From contig JAFYNH010000091.1 of assembly GCA_017549815.1 (NCBI GenBank), forward strand, positions 1 through 55,965: a DNA stretch of 55,965 nucleotides, written 5' to 3'. Below the pieces are notes generated by a model. The model saw only the letters and a program-made list of their open reading frames with translations. It was not told the DNA's origin and searched no databases. Position 1 is the stretch's first letter; every line of letters starts with the position of its first letter. The DNA is from Selenomonadaceae bacterium (GTDB taxonomy: Bacteria; Bacillota; Negativicutes; Selenomonadales; Selenomonadaceae). Shown piece after piece: positions 43,471-52,186 of this stretch. Position numbers and translations under genes: made by a program.

Positions 43471-46416
43471 TCAATACATCACTTCCAGAACTTTTTTTAT
43501 TGCCGCCACCTCAATATTGCGAATGTAAGCCTCCATATATTCAAAGTCAGGCTCGCCCGCGTCATTGACAGGCAACATAATTTTTTGTCGATTTAATCTT
43601 GCTGTTCCCATTTTGTAACCGTAATTATATTTTTCGCGCTGAGCAGTGATTTGATGAGCAATAAAAATTGAAACGAATTCATTAGAGACGCGAGGGCGCA
43701 ATTTCCGACAATCATTTGAATATAAAGCCGCATATGGATGATAAAATGCATAACCTACAGAGCCGTTTCGATTAACCGAAATACAATTCTTTTCCAATGT
43801 TTCATTTTCGTTACTGATGAAATGACATACACCATTGTTATTCGCTGACGCGCCAATATACGGATTATCGCCTGCTTGTCTTTCGGATTCGTAAATATCA
43901 CGTCCTGAAAGAATTTCCGCAACATCTTTTATAAAGAACGGACGCCAATTTTTTTGGTTAAGCGGTTGAATTTTCACGGGGGGGGGCGAAATTGAAATAA
44001 ATTCACGATAGCTTTCAAAGATTTTTTTCTCGATATTGCTAATGTAAGCCTCCATATAATCAAAATCCAGCTCGCCGGCGTCGTTTACTGGCAAGAATAT
44101 TGGCAACATGGAAATTCTCTTGCTTGAACACATTTGATTATAAGAAAATTTTCCTTGAGAACTTTTGTTTATCGAAACGCTTATGAATTGAAGTTGATAT
44201 GAATTCAGATGTTCAATCGGCTCCAATAAATTTATTCTACCGTGAGAAACCGAATAAAATTTATATTCATGAACGAACGATTTACCAAACATATCGACGC
44301 TTATAATATTTCCGTCATAAATTTTTGAACGTTCGTCGCCGTATTTTATAAATTTACAAACTCCATTGTTATTGAATCCCGCTGAGATTAAAGGAATTTC
44401 GCCGAACTCACATTTATCAGCTTGAGTATCACCTGACGGCAAAAAAATCTTGAACAAATCGACGATAAAAAATTCTTTCCAGCGTTTTGATTCAAGCGGC
44501 GGAATTTCAGTTAGCGGCGGCAGTTTTTTTTTATTTTGAAAGAGATACTCGCGCCCGTGAGCAATCATATTGAATTCAAACGTCAAATAATCGGCGACTG
44601 TGTTTGTAAAATCAATTTCGGCGGGCTGTTCATCATTATAATAATAAAATGAGTGTAACCATTCGTCTTGCGGCTCAATCGTCGTCTCAACCATGAATTT
44701 TGACGGCGCATCCTTAATTTTCCCGCTCCAACAGTCCAAAAGATAGAACTTTTTATCCTTAGCGCGTTCAGTCTCAACTAATCCGACGTGTTTTTTGACT
44801 TCAAAGCCGTCGTCCTCAAAATTAATGAACTTGACGCGCTTATTCTTATTATGCGGCTCGCCAGCAGTAAAAATAGCGACGCAAGGCACAGTTCCGATAC
44901 CGTAAAAAGTATTTTTATTGAGGCTGATGACGCCTTCGAGTGTGTGATTGCGAAGAATATCGCCCTTGATAACTTTGTCGTCGCGAGTTTTGCCAATCAT
45001 TGCGGAAACCGGCACGATAACAGCAACACGCCCGCCGCGAGTAACCGAATTAAGCAAATGATTTATAAATCGCAGTTCGGAAAGGTGAGCAGTCGCCGCA
45101 TTTTTAGCTTGCGAGTAAGGCGGATTCATTAAGCCGACAGTCGCACCGTTTAATTGGAGTTTTTGGGCGTCGTGAGAAAAAAAATCGCCGCAAAGTAAAT
45201 TACTCTGTCCGTCGCCGCGCAGAATCATATTTGTTGTTGCGATTGAAAACATGTCTTCGCGAGCCTCGATACCGTGAATTTGATTCTGCTTGATATTTTT
45301 GCGTTGAAAATCGTCGGCTTGTTTAAGCATATGGCTCATCGCGGCAATTAAAAAACTGCCCGTTCCGCAACACGGGTCGAAAACAATATCATCAGGCTTG
45401 AGGTCGACTAGTTCGCAAAACAATTCGGCAATATGACGCGGCGTGAGTACAACACCTAAAGATTGACCGTCGCCGCCGCTGTAGCTGATAAATTCGCCGT
45501 AAAATCTGCCTAAATAATCCTCCGCAGAATTGTTTATAACCGCGTCGAAAATTTTATCGGAAATGAATTCGGTAAAGAATTTCAGCGGCGTCTTGTCGAG
45601 ATTAACGTTGACCGCGTTGAGAATCGGTCTGTCTTTAATCAAACGAAACTGACTGAGGACGCGCTCCTTTTTTACTTCGGGGCGGACGTTGGCGCGGCGT
45701 AAATGATTCTCGACGTGTTCAAAGATTTTCGCGCCGTCAGTTTTAATTTTATCGCCCGTGAGTTGATTGATATTGAAATTTTTGCCTTCTGCAAGCGCGA
45801 GCAAAATGGCTGAAACTACAAGCGGCTTTTCGTCTTCGCCGAGTTGCCCGTAATTACGCAAGTGTTCATGCAAATCCTTAGCCCTGCTTATAATTTGTTT
45901 AAGTTCAATTTCCTCAGCCGATTCCTCGCACAAAACCATCCGCCGATAGTAGGATTCGATATTTTCGGCGGTGAAATTTTTAAAAGTATCAACTTCTGGC
46001 AGTTCGCGAATATTTTTATCGCCGTCAATGAAAATGGGCTTGAAAATGTGATGTTTTCTGTCGCCGACATTGCCGAATGCGAAGATTTTTTTATAATGGG
46101 TGGCGTCGATAATTTTATTTGCGTAGAAAAGGGCACCGTTAAGCGCGTAATTAGTCGTGGCGTCGACAGTTTGAGAAATTTCGCCATTATCGCGAAGGAC
46201 TAGCTTTAATCGGTCTGATTTATCTTCCATAACTAAAACGAAATCCTCGACAAGCGCGATATGGTCTGGATAGCCGATTTTTCCTGTCTGATTTTTAGAT
46301 GCGGTCTTCAACGCGCCGTCAATCTCGATATTATTACTGCTTTGCGTGTCTGAAAAAATTTCCACGTCTTCTAATCGATTCTGTATATAATTAGTAAAGT
46401 CAAATTCACTCCTCAT
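43471..46416 (-). CDS. Single-polypeptide restriction-modification enzyme (Type IIG-like) with two target-recognition domains and a C9 tract between them
   Basis: 981 residues. An N-terminal PD-(D/E)xK-type nuclease site is visible (P50-D51 ... E64-D65-K66 in VMEDKSD). The gamma-type N6-adenine methyltransferase follows: motif I FDPCCGTGSF (about 346) and motif IV MNPPYSQ (about 430). Two Type I HsdS-like target-recognition domains follow (about 640-800 and 815-975), each ending LPVNDAGExDFxYMEAYI. A run of nine C on the coding strand (43978-43986; S810-PPP) separates them. Loss of one C gives CCG TGA, a stop at once; a gain gives a stop a few codons later. The frame is intact here, so both domains are ON. 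ATG at 46416 with GGGAGG. Confidence 0.87.
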   Translation of the reverse strand: MRSEFDFTNYIQNRLEDVEIFSDTQSSNNIEIDGALKTASKNQTGKIGYPDHIALVEDFVLVMEDKSDRLKLVLRDNGEISQTVDATTNYALNGALFYANKIIDATHYKKIFAFGNVGDRKHHIFKPIFIDGDKNIRELPEVDTFKNFTAENIESYYRRMVLCEESAEEIELKQIISRAKDLHEHLRNYGQLGEDEKPLVVSAILLALAEGKNFNINQLTGDKIKTDGAKIFEHVENHLRRANVRPEVKKERVLSQFRLIKDRPILNAVNVNLDKTPLKFFTEFISDKIFDAVINNSAEDYLGRFYGEFISYSGGDGQSLGVVLTPRHIAELFCELVDLKPDDIVFDPCCGTGSFLIAAMSHMLKQADDFQRKNIKQNQIHGIEAREDMFSIATTNMILRGDGQSNLLCGDFFSHDAQKLQLNGATVGLMNPPYSQAKNAATAHLSELRFINHLLNSVTRGGRVAVIVPVSAMIGKTRDDKVIKGDILRNHTLEGVISLNKNTFYGIGTVPCVAIFTAGEPHNKNKRVKFINFEDDGFEVKKHVGLVETERAKDKKFYLLDCWSGKIKDAPSKFMVETTIEPQDEWLHSFYYYNDEQPAEIDFTNTVADYLTFEFNMIAHGREYLFQNKKKLPPLTEIPPLESKRWKEFFIVDLFKIFLPSGDTQADKCEFGEIPLISAGFNNNGVCKFIKYGDERSKIYDGNIISVDMFGKSFVHEYKFYSVSHGRINLLEPIEHLNSYQLQFISVSINKSSQGKFSYNQMCSSKRISMLPIFLPVNDAGELDFDYMEAYISNIEKKIFESYREFISISPPPVKIQPLNQKNWRPFFIKDVAEILSGRDIYESERQAGDNPYIGASANNNGVCHFISNENETLEKNCISVNRNGSVGYAFYHPYAALYSNDCRKLRPRVSNEFVSIFIAHQITAQREKYNYGYKMGTARLNRQKIMLPVNDAGEPDFEYMEAYIRNIEVAAIKKVLEVMY
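43978..43986 (-). repeat. C9 mononucleotide tract between the two specificity domains
   Basis: Nine consecutive C (coding strand) encode three prolines at 811-813 exactly at the boundary of the two target-recognition domains. One-unit slippage in either direction truncates the protein to about 813 residues. Confidence 0.85.
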
Positions 46417-46476
46417 AATTTTTACCTCCCGCGCAGATTATAGCAAAAAAAATATTTTCCTGCATGAAATATCTAA

Positions 46477-46492
46477 TTCCGTGTGCTATAAT
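46477..46492 (+). promoter_or_regulatory. Extended -10 promoter of HAD phosphatase gene 1
   Basis: GTGTGCTATAAT, a TG-x-TATAAT extended -10, about 30 bases before the ATG. The same GTGTGCTATAATC occurs before the paralogue at 49583. Confidence 0.6.
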
Positions 46493-46521
46493 CTACAGAA
46501 ATATTTTTAAGGAGGTTTATC

Positions 46522-47598
46522 ATGAAGAAAAAATTTTTAGCGGCTATCGCGGCGGGTTTAATCGCTTTCGCGCCCTTTACAAGCTCTGATGCCGCCTCAC
46601 GTAACGAAGTCGCCGCTATACAAGTTAAAACTGCGTCCGATTTCCAATATTGGTACGAAAACTCGCCCACTAAGCAGAAAATTATCGAATTCGTCGAAGA
46701 TGTCACTAATCAGAATAGCGCAAATTACATTCCGCCCGAAGATAGAATCGCAACCTTCGATATGGACGGTACTTTTTACTGCGAAACCGCTCCGCTTTAC
46801 TTCCAAGAAATGATGTTCTTCCAGCGCGTCCTTGAAGATAAAAATTACACCGCGCCTAAAAAATTTTTCAATCTCGCTAAAAAAATCAAGCCTAAAGTCT
46901 ATAATAAGGAAAAACTCACGCCAGCCGAAAGTAAATTGTATCTCGAAGGACTTACTGCCGTTTATGCAGGCATGACGCCAGAAGAATATCGCGCTTACGT
47001 CCGTAATTTCATGAATACTTACGAGGACGAATTTTCAAATCTCAAGCGCGGCGATGCTTTTTATCTCCCTATGGTTGAAATTATTTCCTACCTCACCAAT
47101 AACGGCTTTGCTGTCTATATTGATTCGGCTTGCGGCGTCGACACTACCCGCGAACTCGTCAACGGCGTCATTCCTATTCAATACGACAGGATTTTAGGTA
47201 CCGATTTTCAATTCACCTCAACAAATATGGGAAAAGACGCGCCCAATAGTCATTTCTTCGACCGCCATAAAGAAAAAATCATTATTTCTGGTAAACCGCT
47301 TTACGATAACGCCAAAACTGTAAAAATCTTTTCTATCCTTAATCAAATCGGTAAAAAACCAGTCTTAGCATTCGGAAATTCGGGCGGCGATAGCGGTATG
47401 CTCGAATATACCCTCCAAGATAATAAATATTGCTCCATGAGTTTCTTTGTTATCTGCGACGACACCGAACGCGAACGCGGCAACCTTACTCGCGCTAAAA
47501 GTGATACGGAATTGGCTTTGAAACGCGGTTGGAATCCAATTTCTATGCATGACGAGTTCAAAACTATCTACGGCGACAATGTTAAGCTCAAAAAATAA
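46522..47598 (+). CDS. Secreted HAD-superfamily phosphatase, copy 1
   Basis: 358 residues. Signal peptide MKKKFLAAIAAGLIAFAPF... cleaved near SDAAS. HAD motif I FDMDGTF with the nucleophile and acid Asp, a cap region (residues 95-190), motif II VYIDSACG, a motif III lysine region and late acidic AFGNSGGDSGML (motif IV). This resembles secreted phosphoserine-phosphatase-like or acid phosphatases that free phosphate from extracellular esters. It lies upstream of the anion transporter gene and has a paralogue on its other side. Motif II has DSACG where the paralogue has VTGSDRP, so the substrate may differ. Confidence 0.83.
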   Translation: MKKKFLAAIAAGLIAFAPFTSSDAASRNEVAAIQVKTASDFQYWYENSPTKQKIIEFVEDVTNQNSANYIPPEDRIATFDMDGTFYCETAPLYFQEMMFFQRVLEDKNYTAPKKFFNLAKKIKPKVYNKEKLTPAESKLYLEGLTAVYAGMTPEEYRAYVRNFMNTYEDEFSNLKRGDAFYLPMVEIISYLTNNGFAVYIDSACGVDTTRELVNGVIPIQYDRILGTDFQFTSTNMGKDAPNSHFFDRHKEKIIISGKPLYDNAKTVKIFSILNQIGKKPVLAFGNSGGDSGMLEYTLQDNKYCSMSFFVICDDTERERGNLTRAKSDTELALKRGWNPISMHDEFKTIYGDNVKLKK

Positions 47599-47615
47599 TT
47601 CCAAGCCATAAAATC

Positions 47616-47655
47616 AAAAACCTCAGCTTTTTTACGAGTCTGAGGTCTTTTTTTA
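47616..47655. terminator. Intrinsic terminator after HAD gene 1
   Basis: CCTCAG (47621-47626) pairs with CTGAGG (47640-47645), followed by TCTTTTTTT; A-rich on the left side, so it may also serve the minus-strand gene next to it. Confidence 0.8.
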
Positions 47656-47874
47656 TCTTTCTATGTCCGCCGCCTCGAATATTTCCGCGATTGTCACTCT
47701 GTCCGAAGGCTTTTTGTCCTTTAAATAGATTAAAAGTATTATTACCGTGTTAAGCGCGTCGATGTCCGAATAATTTTGCGAAAAAAATCCGTCGTAAAAG
47801 CCGTCGTGATGCGATTCCAATAACCTTTCCTGATTTATTTTCTTTAGCTGCTCCAATATCTCCATGACAGTCAT
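47653..47874 (-). CDS. Small hypothetical protein
   Basis: 73 residues, ATG at 47874 with GGAGCGGAGAAAA upstream. It is acidic and helical (VMEILEQLKKINQERLLESH; DALNTVIILLIYLKDKK) with no signal peptide and no family I recognise. It lies alone on the minus strand between HAD gene 1 and the anion transporter. The good ribosome site and normal codon use favour a real gene. Confidence 0.5.
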   Translation of the reverse strand: MTVMEILEQLKKINQERLLESHHDGFYDGFFSQNYSDIDALNTVIILLIYLKDKKPSDRVTIAEIFEAADIER

Positions 47875-47907
47875 TTTTCTCCGCTCCTGTTCAAAAATTT
47901 TTGCTTG

Positions 47908-47916
47908 TGATATAAT
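47908..47916 (+). promoter_or_regulatory. Extended -10 promoter of the DASS transporter gene
   Basis: TGATATAAT (TG-x-TATAAT), about 42 bases before the ATG; no clear -35 box. Confidence 0.55.
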
Positions 47917-47957
47917 GCAACCCTGTTTTGTTAAATAATAATGGAGGCTAACGAAAA

Positions 47958-49502
47958 ATGCAAGATAAATCAGTAGAAGCTAAGAAAATTAAAGAGGCTG
48001 AACAGGCTTTCGACCGACGAAGGCGAACTTTCGGGCTTTTCGTCGCGCCAATACTCGCAATAGCCATTATGTTGACGCCCATTGAAGGCTTAACGCTCGA
48101 AGCGCATAAATTATTGGCGATTATGGTTTTAACCGCGCTGTGGTGGATTACTGAACCAGTCCCAATACCCGTTACGTCGCTTTTGGCACCGACTTTAGCC
48201 GTAATTACTGGCGTACTTCCAGTATCAAACGCATTTTCAGCCTTTGCTAACTCAATGATATTTTTATTTATGGGCGGATTCATTTTGGCAAAAGCTATGA
48301 TGACGCACGGGCTTGATAAACGCTTTGCCTACTGGTTATTGTCAAGAAATTGGGTCGGCTCGAATCCGCGCAGAATTTTTTTAGCTATCGGGCTTGCAAC
48401 TGCGCTTTGCTCCGGCTGGGTTAGTAATACTGCTACCGCCGCTATGATGTTTCCGATTTGTTTAGGGCTTTTGAACTCAATTAAAGAAATGATGGCGGCG
48501 AACGGTCGCAAAATCGATTTGCATGAATATAAATATGCTACTGGTTTAATGCTTATGACGGCTTATTCTGCGTCTATCGGCGGCGTTTTAACTCCTATCG
48601 GCACTCCGCCTAACTTAATTATGCTTGGTTTCCTCGATTCTATGGAAAATATCCACGTTTCGTTCTTTGAATGGATGATTTGGGGCGCAATCGCTATGAT
48701 TCTTTATTTTATTATCGCTTATATCGTCCTGTCGAAGTTATTTCCGCCTGATGTTGATAAAATTGACGGCGCAGAAGAATTTATCCGCTCAAGAATTAAT
48801 GAACTCGGAAATTGGACACGAGCGCAGAAAAATACTTTATTCGCGTTCAGCGTCGCCGTTTTGTTATGGATTACGCCGGGATTTTTAAATATTTTTCTCG
48901 GAGCAACAAGCCCGATACTTAAAATGTACAATACGCTGTTTCCAGAGGCTATCGCGGCTATGGTTGGAGCACTTTTGCTATTTTTATTGCCAGTCAACTT
49001 TTCAAAACGCGAATTTACCATTACTTGGCGGGAGGCTTCAGCCGGTATCGAGTGGGGAACGTTAATTTTATTCGGCGGCGGGCTTGCTATGGGCGGTATG
49101 ATGTATAAAACGGGCTTATCGAAATGGATTGGCGATTTAATCGTTAATAGTATGGGTGGAGATGTCTCGCAAGTCGTTTTGGTCGCCGTTTTCTCCGTTT
49201 TAGCCCTCATTTTATCCGAATTAACAAGTCACACCGCCGCAACTAATATGATTGGACCTCTCGCGATAACTATTGCCGTTTCTGCGGGCTTAAGTCCGTT
49301 GCCAGTCGCAGTCGGTATCGCGCTTAGTGCGTCGTTAGGATTTATGTTGCCGGTTTCAACGCCGCCTAATGCCATTGTCTACGCTAGCGGCTACGTTCCG
49401 ATTACTAAAATGATTAAAACTGGCGTCTACATTGATTTTATCGGGATTGCGTTCGTTACTATCCCATTAGCCGTTTTCTTAGTCAATTTAATCGTCGGAT
49501 AG
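47958..49502 (+). CDS. DASS/SLC13-family anion symporter
   Basis: 514 residues, about 12 hydrophobic segments. Family signatures: 'LALWWITEPVPIPVTSLLAP'-like ALWWITEPVPIPVTSL near residue 60, CSGWVSNTATAAMMFPI (the first Asn-Thr substrate motif) and SHTAATNMIGPL (the second), then 'MLPVSTPPNAIVYASGYV'. DASS carriers import C4-dicarboxylates, citrate or sulfate with sodium. Dicarboxylate uptake would fit the succinate-propionate route implied by mutAB (inference). Confidence 0.9.
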   Translation: MQDKSVEAKKIKEAEQAFDRRRRTFGLFVAPILAIAIMLTPIEGLTLEAHKLLAIMVLTALWWITEPVPIPVTSLLAPTLAVITGVLPVSNAFSAFANSMIFLFMGGFILAKAMMTHGLDKRFAYWLLSRNWVGSNPRRIFLAIGLATALCSGWVSNTATAAMMFPICLGLLNSIKEMMAANGRKIDLHEYKYATGLMLMTAYSASIGGVLTPIGTPPNLIMLGFLDSMENIHVSFFEWMIWGAIAMILYFIIAYIVLSKLFPPDVDKIDGAEEFIRSRINELGNWTRAQKNTLFAFSVAVLLWITPGFLNIFLGATSPILKMYNTLFPEAIAAMVGALLLFLLPVNFSKREFTITWREASAGIEWGTLILFGGGLAMGGMMYKTGLSKWIGDLIVNSMGGDVSQVVLVAVFSVLALILSELTSHTAATNMIGPLAITIAVSAGLSPLPVAVGIALSASLGFMLPVSTPPNAIVYASGYVPITKMIKTGVYIDFIGIAFVTIPLAVFLVNLIVG

Positions 49503-49520
49503 ACTTACAAAAACTTTTTA

Positions 49521-49543
49521 CTGCCGCGAGGCAGATTTTTTTT
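49521..49543 (+). terminator. Intrinsic terminator after the DASS transporter gene
   Basis: CTGCC-GCGA-GGCAG followed by ATTTTTTTT. Confidence 0.8.
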
Positions 49544-49548
49544 TGATT

Positions 49549-49560
49549 GTGTGCTATAAT
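49549..49560 (+). promoter_or_regulatory. Extended -10 promoter of HAD phosphatase gene 2
   Basis: GTGTGCTATAAT, identical to the promoter core before HAD gene 1, with the start about 22 bases further. Confidence 0.6.
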
Positions 49561-49582
49561 CGCCGCTAAAGGAGGTTATAAA

Positions 49583-50665
49583 ATGAATAAAAAATTTTTG
49601 GCGGCTCTTGCGGCAGGGCTAATCGCTTTCGCGCCTTTTACCGCTACTGACGCCGCATCTCGTGATGAAATTGCCGCTATACAAGTTAAAAAGGCTAAGG
49701 ATTTCAAGTTCTGGACTAAAAATTCCGTCCCTCAACAAAAATTGGTCGAGTTTGTAACTGATGTCACCAATAAAAAGAGTAAAAATTTCATTCCTGTTGA
49801 GGATAGAATCGCAACTTTTGATATGGACGGCACTTTTATCGGTGAAACTATGCCTTGCTACTTCGAGTGGATGCTTTACCTTGAAAGAGCACTTCACGAC
49901 CCCGATTATACGCCGTCGCTGGAAGATAAAGCTTATGCGGAAATGGTAAACGCCGAAATTTACTCTGGGCACTTCATGACGGGCAAATTTCCTAAAGGAA
50001 TCGACATAGGCGAGGCTAAAGCGCAGGAAAAAGCCTTTGCAGGTATGACGCCGGCAGAATATGAACGTTATGTTAAGAAATTTATGGAAAAACCCGTTGA
50101 AGGGCTGACAAATTTAAAATGGGGCGAGGCATTTTATCTGCCGATGGTGGAAGTTATCAAATATTTGCAGGCGAATGACTTCACAGTCTACGTTGTGACG
50201 GGTTCAGACCGCCCTGCAATGCGAGTAATGGGCGCGGACTTGCTGAAAATCCCATATGGACACATTATCGGGACGAATCCGCAGATATTAGCGTCGAATC
50301 AGGGCGAAACTTCCGCCGATAATTACGTTTACAGCCATGATGATTATTTGATTCGCGGCGAACTCACTCAAAAGAATTTGAAGATGAATAAAGTCGTCGC
50401 TATCGAACACGAAATAGGCAAGCAACCTATTTTGGCGTTCGGAAACAGCAGCGGCGATACTTCCATGCTCAATTACGCGATAACGGGCAATAAATATAAG
50501 AGTATGGCGTTTTTAGTGATATGCGACGACGTTGAGCGCGAATTTGGCAACATTGACAAGGCGAACGGTTGCATAAAGCTTGCGGATAAGAACGGTTGGA
50601 TAAAAATTTCCATGCGTGACGATTTCAAGACGATTTACGGCGACAATGTTAAGGTTATGAGGTGA
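49583..50665 (+). CDS. Secreted HAD-superfamily phosphatase, copy 2
   Basis: 360 residues from the ATG at 49583 (AAAGGAGG upstream; ATG 49547 is out of reach of a ribosome site). Signal peptide nearly identical to copy 1. HAD motif I FDMDGTF, motif II VYVVTGSDRPAMRVM, motif IV 'LAFGNSSGDTSMLNYA'. Alignment with copy 1 runs to the last residues (DDFKTIYGDNVK), so this is a full-length duplication around the transporter gene. Probably an extracellular or periplasmic phosphomonoesterase. The glyoxalase gene follows after 4 bases. Confidence 0.85.
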   Translation: MNKKFLAALAAGLIAFAPFTATDAASRDEIAAIQVKKAKDFKFWTKNSVPQQKLVEFVTDVTNKKSKNFIPVEDRIATFDMDGTFIGETMPCYFEWMLYLERALHDPDYTPSLEDKAYAEMVNAEIYSGHFMTGKFPKGIDIGEAKAQEKAFAGMTPAEYERYVKKFMEKPVEGLTNLKWGEAFYLPMVEVIKYLQANDFTVYVVTGSDRPAMRVMGADLLKIPYGHIIGTNPQILASNQGETSADNYVYSHDDYLIRGELTQKNLKMNKVVAIEHEIGKQPILAFGNSSGDTSMLNYAITGNKYKSMAFLVICDDVEREFGNIDKANGCIKLADKNGWIKISMRDDFKTIYGDNVKVMR

Positions 50666-50669
50666 TTCT

Positions 50670-51032
50670 ATGTTCAGATTTGCGCATAACAATATAAACG
50701 TATTAGATTTGGAACGTAGCAAGAAATTTTACGCGGAAGCTCTTAACTTGCATGAAGTAGGCGGTATTGACGGCGGCGACGACTTCAAAATTGTTTATTT
50801 AGGCGATTCGTTTGGCAGTCATCACAAATTGGAACTTACTTGGCTTGCCGAAAAGACTACGCCTTACGATTTAGGCGATAACGAGGTTCATTTAGCGTTT
50901 ACGACTAAAAATTTCGATGCGGCTCACGAGTTGCATAAAAAAATGGGTTGTATCTGCTACGAAAATGAGGCAATGGGGATTTATTTTATCGAAGACCCTG
51001 ACGGGTACTGGTTAGAGATACTTCCTGAGTAA
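50670..51032 (+). CDS. gloA: VOC-family lactoylglutathione lyase-like protein (glyoxalase I)
   Basis: 120 residues. Two beta-alpha-beta-beta-beta halves. The four metal ligands of glyoxalase I seem present: H6 (FAHNNINVLDLERS), Glu in KLELTWL, His in NEVHLAF and Glu in YWLEILPE. The 'IYFIEDPDGYWLEIL' C-terminus is family-typical. It may detoxify methylglyoxal. Four bases after HAD gene 2, hence probably co-transcribed. Confidence 0.85.
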   Translation: MFRFAHNNINVLDLERSKKFYAEALNLHEVGGIDGGDDFKIVYLGDSFGSHHKLELTWLAEKTTPYDLGDNEVHLAFTTKNFDAAHELHKKMGCICYENEAMGIYFIEDPDGYWLEILPE

Positions 51033-51040
51033 AAAAAATA

Positions 51041-51082
51041 GCGGGCGTTGCTCCGAAAGGAGTTTCGTCCGTTTTTTTATGT
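51041..51082 (+). terminator. Intrinsic terminator after the glyoxalase gene
   Basis: An imperfect stem (CGGGCG with CGTCCG, and GCTCC-GAAA-GGAGT inside) followed by TTTTTTT. Confidence 0.65.
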
Positions 51083-51097
51083 TTGTTTGAGTATGAG

Positions 51098-51478
51098 TTA
51101 GGAATTATTTTGTTTAAGGCGTTTACGTTCGCGACTTTTACGGAGTTTATCGCTTTCGATCTTACAACGGCGGTTCCATTCGGCAATGCGAGCGTCGCGG
51201 TCGCCGTTATTCATTACGATATAGGGATTGACCATAAAATCGGAGTCTTCAGCGAGTTTAAACTCATGAATGATGATATTATCCTTAAGCCAATGGAGAG
51301 CGTCGAAAAAAACGGTGCGACCGAGCTTCAAATCGAATTGGAGTTGTTTTTTACTGATTCTAAAGCCGTGAATACCGTCTTTAGGCTGGTTGAAGGCAAG
51401 GTAGAGGAAAACTTTGATGACATGAGAGTTAGGAGCGTCATTGATAGTGCGCAGAGTACGCGAATCGTCGAAAATCAC
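51098..51478 (-). CDS. RepL-like plasmid replication initiator
   Basis: 126 residues from the GTG at 51478 (CGGAGG upstream). The winged-helix-like sequence 'HVIKVFLYLAFNQPKDGIHG', 'FRISKKQLQFDLKLGRTVFF', 'ALHWLKDNIIIHEF' and the ending MVNPYIVMNNGDRDARIAEW resemble RepL-type Firmicute plasmid initiators. The C-terminus is strongly basic (KLRKSRERKRLKQ). Upstream are three copies of a near-palindromic 16-mer. It is probably a remnant of an integrated plasmid or a transcription factor derived from one; shorter than full RepL proteins. Confidence 0.6.
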   Translation of the reverse strand: MIFDDSRTLRTINDAPNSHVIKVFLYLAFNQPKDGIHGFRISKKQLQFDLKLGRTVFFDALHWLKDNIIIHEFKLAEDSDFMVNPYIVMNNGDRDARIAEWNRRCKIESDKLRKSRERKRLKQNNS

Positions 51479-51551
51479 TTTAGAACACCTCCGAGAGTAA
51501 TTTTGATGATTATAGCAGTAAAAATAGGTGTTTGGAAGGCTTAAAATTCAA

Positions 51552-51691
51552 ATCCGCCATAGTGGACGATTAAAATTATATAAATGGCGTCATGGCGCGG
51601 TTTGTTAGAAGTTAGGGTTTTGAGAGGGCAAAAAGGGCATAAAAAATCCGCCATAACGGATTCTGATAATTATTTGTCCGTCATAGCGGAT
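51552..51691. repeat. Three near-palindromic 16-mers (iteron or operator candidates)
   Basis: ATCCGCCATAGTGGAC (51552-51567), ATCCGCCATAACGGAT (51646-51661) and GTCCGTCATAGCGGAT (51676-51691); consensus RTCCGYCATARYGGAY. They lie just upstream of the RepL-like gene. The second is followed on the minus strand by TTTTTT and may also act as a terminator. No gene was found in 51479-51761. Confidence 0.7.
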
Positions 51692-51710
51692 TTAGTTTCT
51701 AGTCAACGAA

Positions 51711-51743
51711 AAACCCTCCGACAACTGCCGAAGGGCTTTTTTT
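51711..51743. terminator. Terminator after double-glycine peptide gene 1
   Basis: CCCTCCG and CGAAGGG pair around a short loop, with A5 on one side and T7 on the other. The same module follows each of the next two peptide genes. Confidence 0.75.
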
Positions 51744-51761
51744 ACTGCCGAGATGATTTTT

Positions 51762-52127
51762 TTACCAGTTCCATTCGGATTTACTCATTTGCTTGCCGAC
51801 AACGTTCATTGCGTGTTGGTATGCCTCATCGCGAGTAACTTTTTTACCATTTATGCTGTAAGAATTGGATTTTCCTAAAATGAAAAAATTTCCGCCATCA
51901 ATTTCTGCATCAACACCGACTGCCGCCCATGCTTTTTTGATTTCATCTTCGTGACTTTCCATACTGATTCTACATGCGCCGTAACGGTCGCACTGCGCTG
52001 GATTTCCTCTCAACAATACATTCAGAAAGCAACTGTCCTGTGCAGTCTCCCCACAGGCACCGCCTGCAACGTTATCAAGTTCGTCGTCGCTCATCACTTC
52101 GTCCGCGAATTTGTCTTTGTCTGCCAT
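51762..52127 (-). CDS. Double-glycine-leader secreted peptide 1 (four-cysteine form)
   Basis: 121 residues; ATG at 52127 with TTGGAGG upstream (a TTG at 52142 overlaps the ribosome site). Residues 1-23 form a leader, MADKDKFADEVMSDDELDNV followed by AGG, of the type cut after Gly-Gly by C39 peptidase-ABC exporters. The ~98-residue mature part has four cysteines (C25, C33, C46, C52), a bacteriocin-sized but long product. Its two neighbours have no cysteine there. No exporter or modifying enzyme is in the window. Confidence 0.72.
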   Translation of the reverse strand: MADKDKFADEVMSDDELDNVAGGACGETAQDSCFLNVLLRGNPAQCDRYGACRISMESHEDEIKKAWAAVGVDAEIDGGNFFILGKSNSYSINGKKVTRDEAYQHAMNVVGKQMSKSEWNW

Positions 52128-52186
52128 AATATCAACCTCCAATTTGTTTTCTGCCTTTTATACGTTCCAAATCACATTTCGTTACA

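Noticed and set aside
51680..51706. A promoter TTGACT/TATGAC for the RepL-like gene
   Set aside because: The spacing is only 15 bases and the -10 box is weak; not enough to list.
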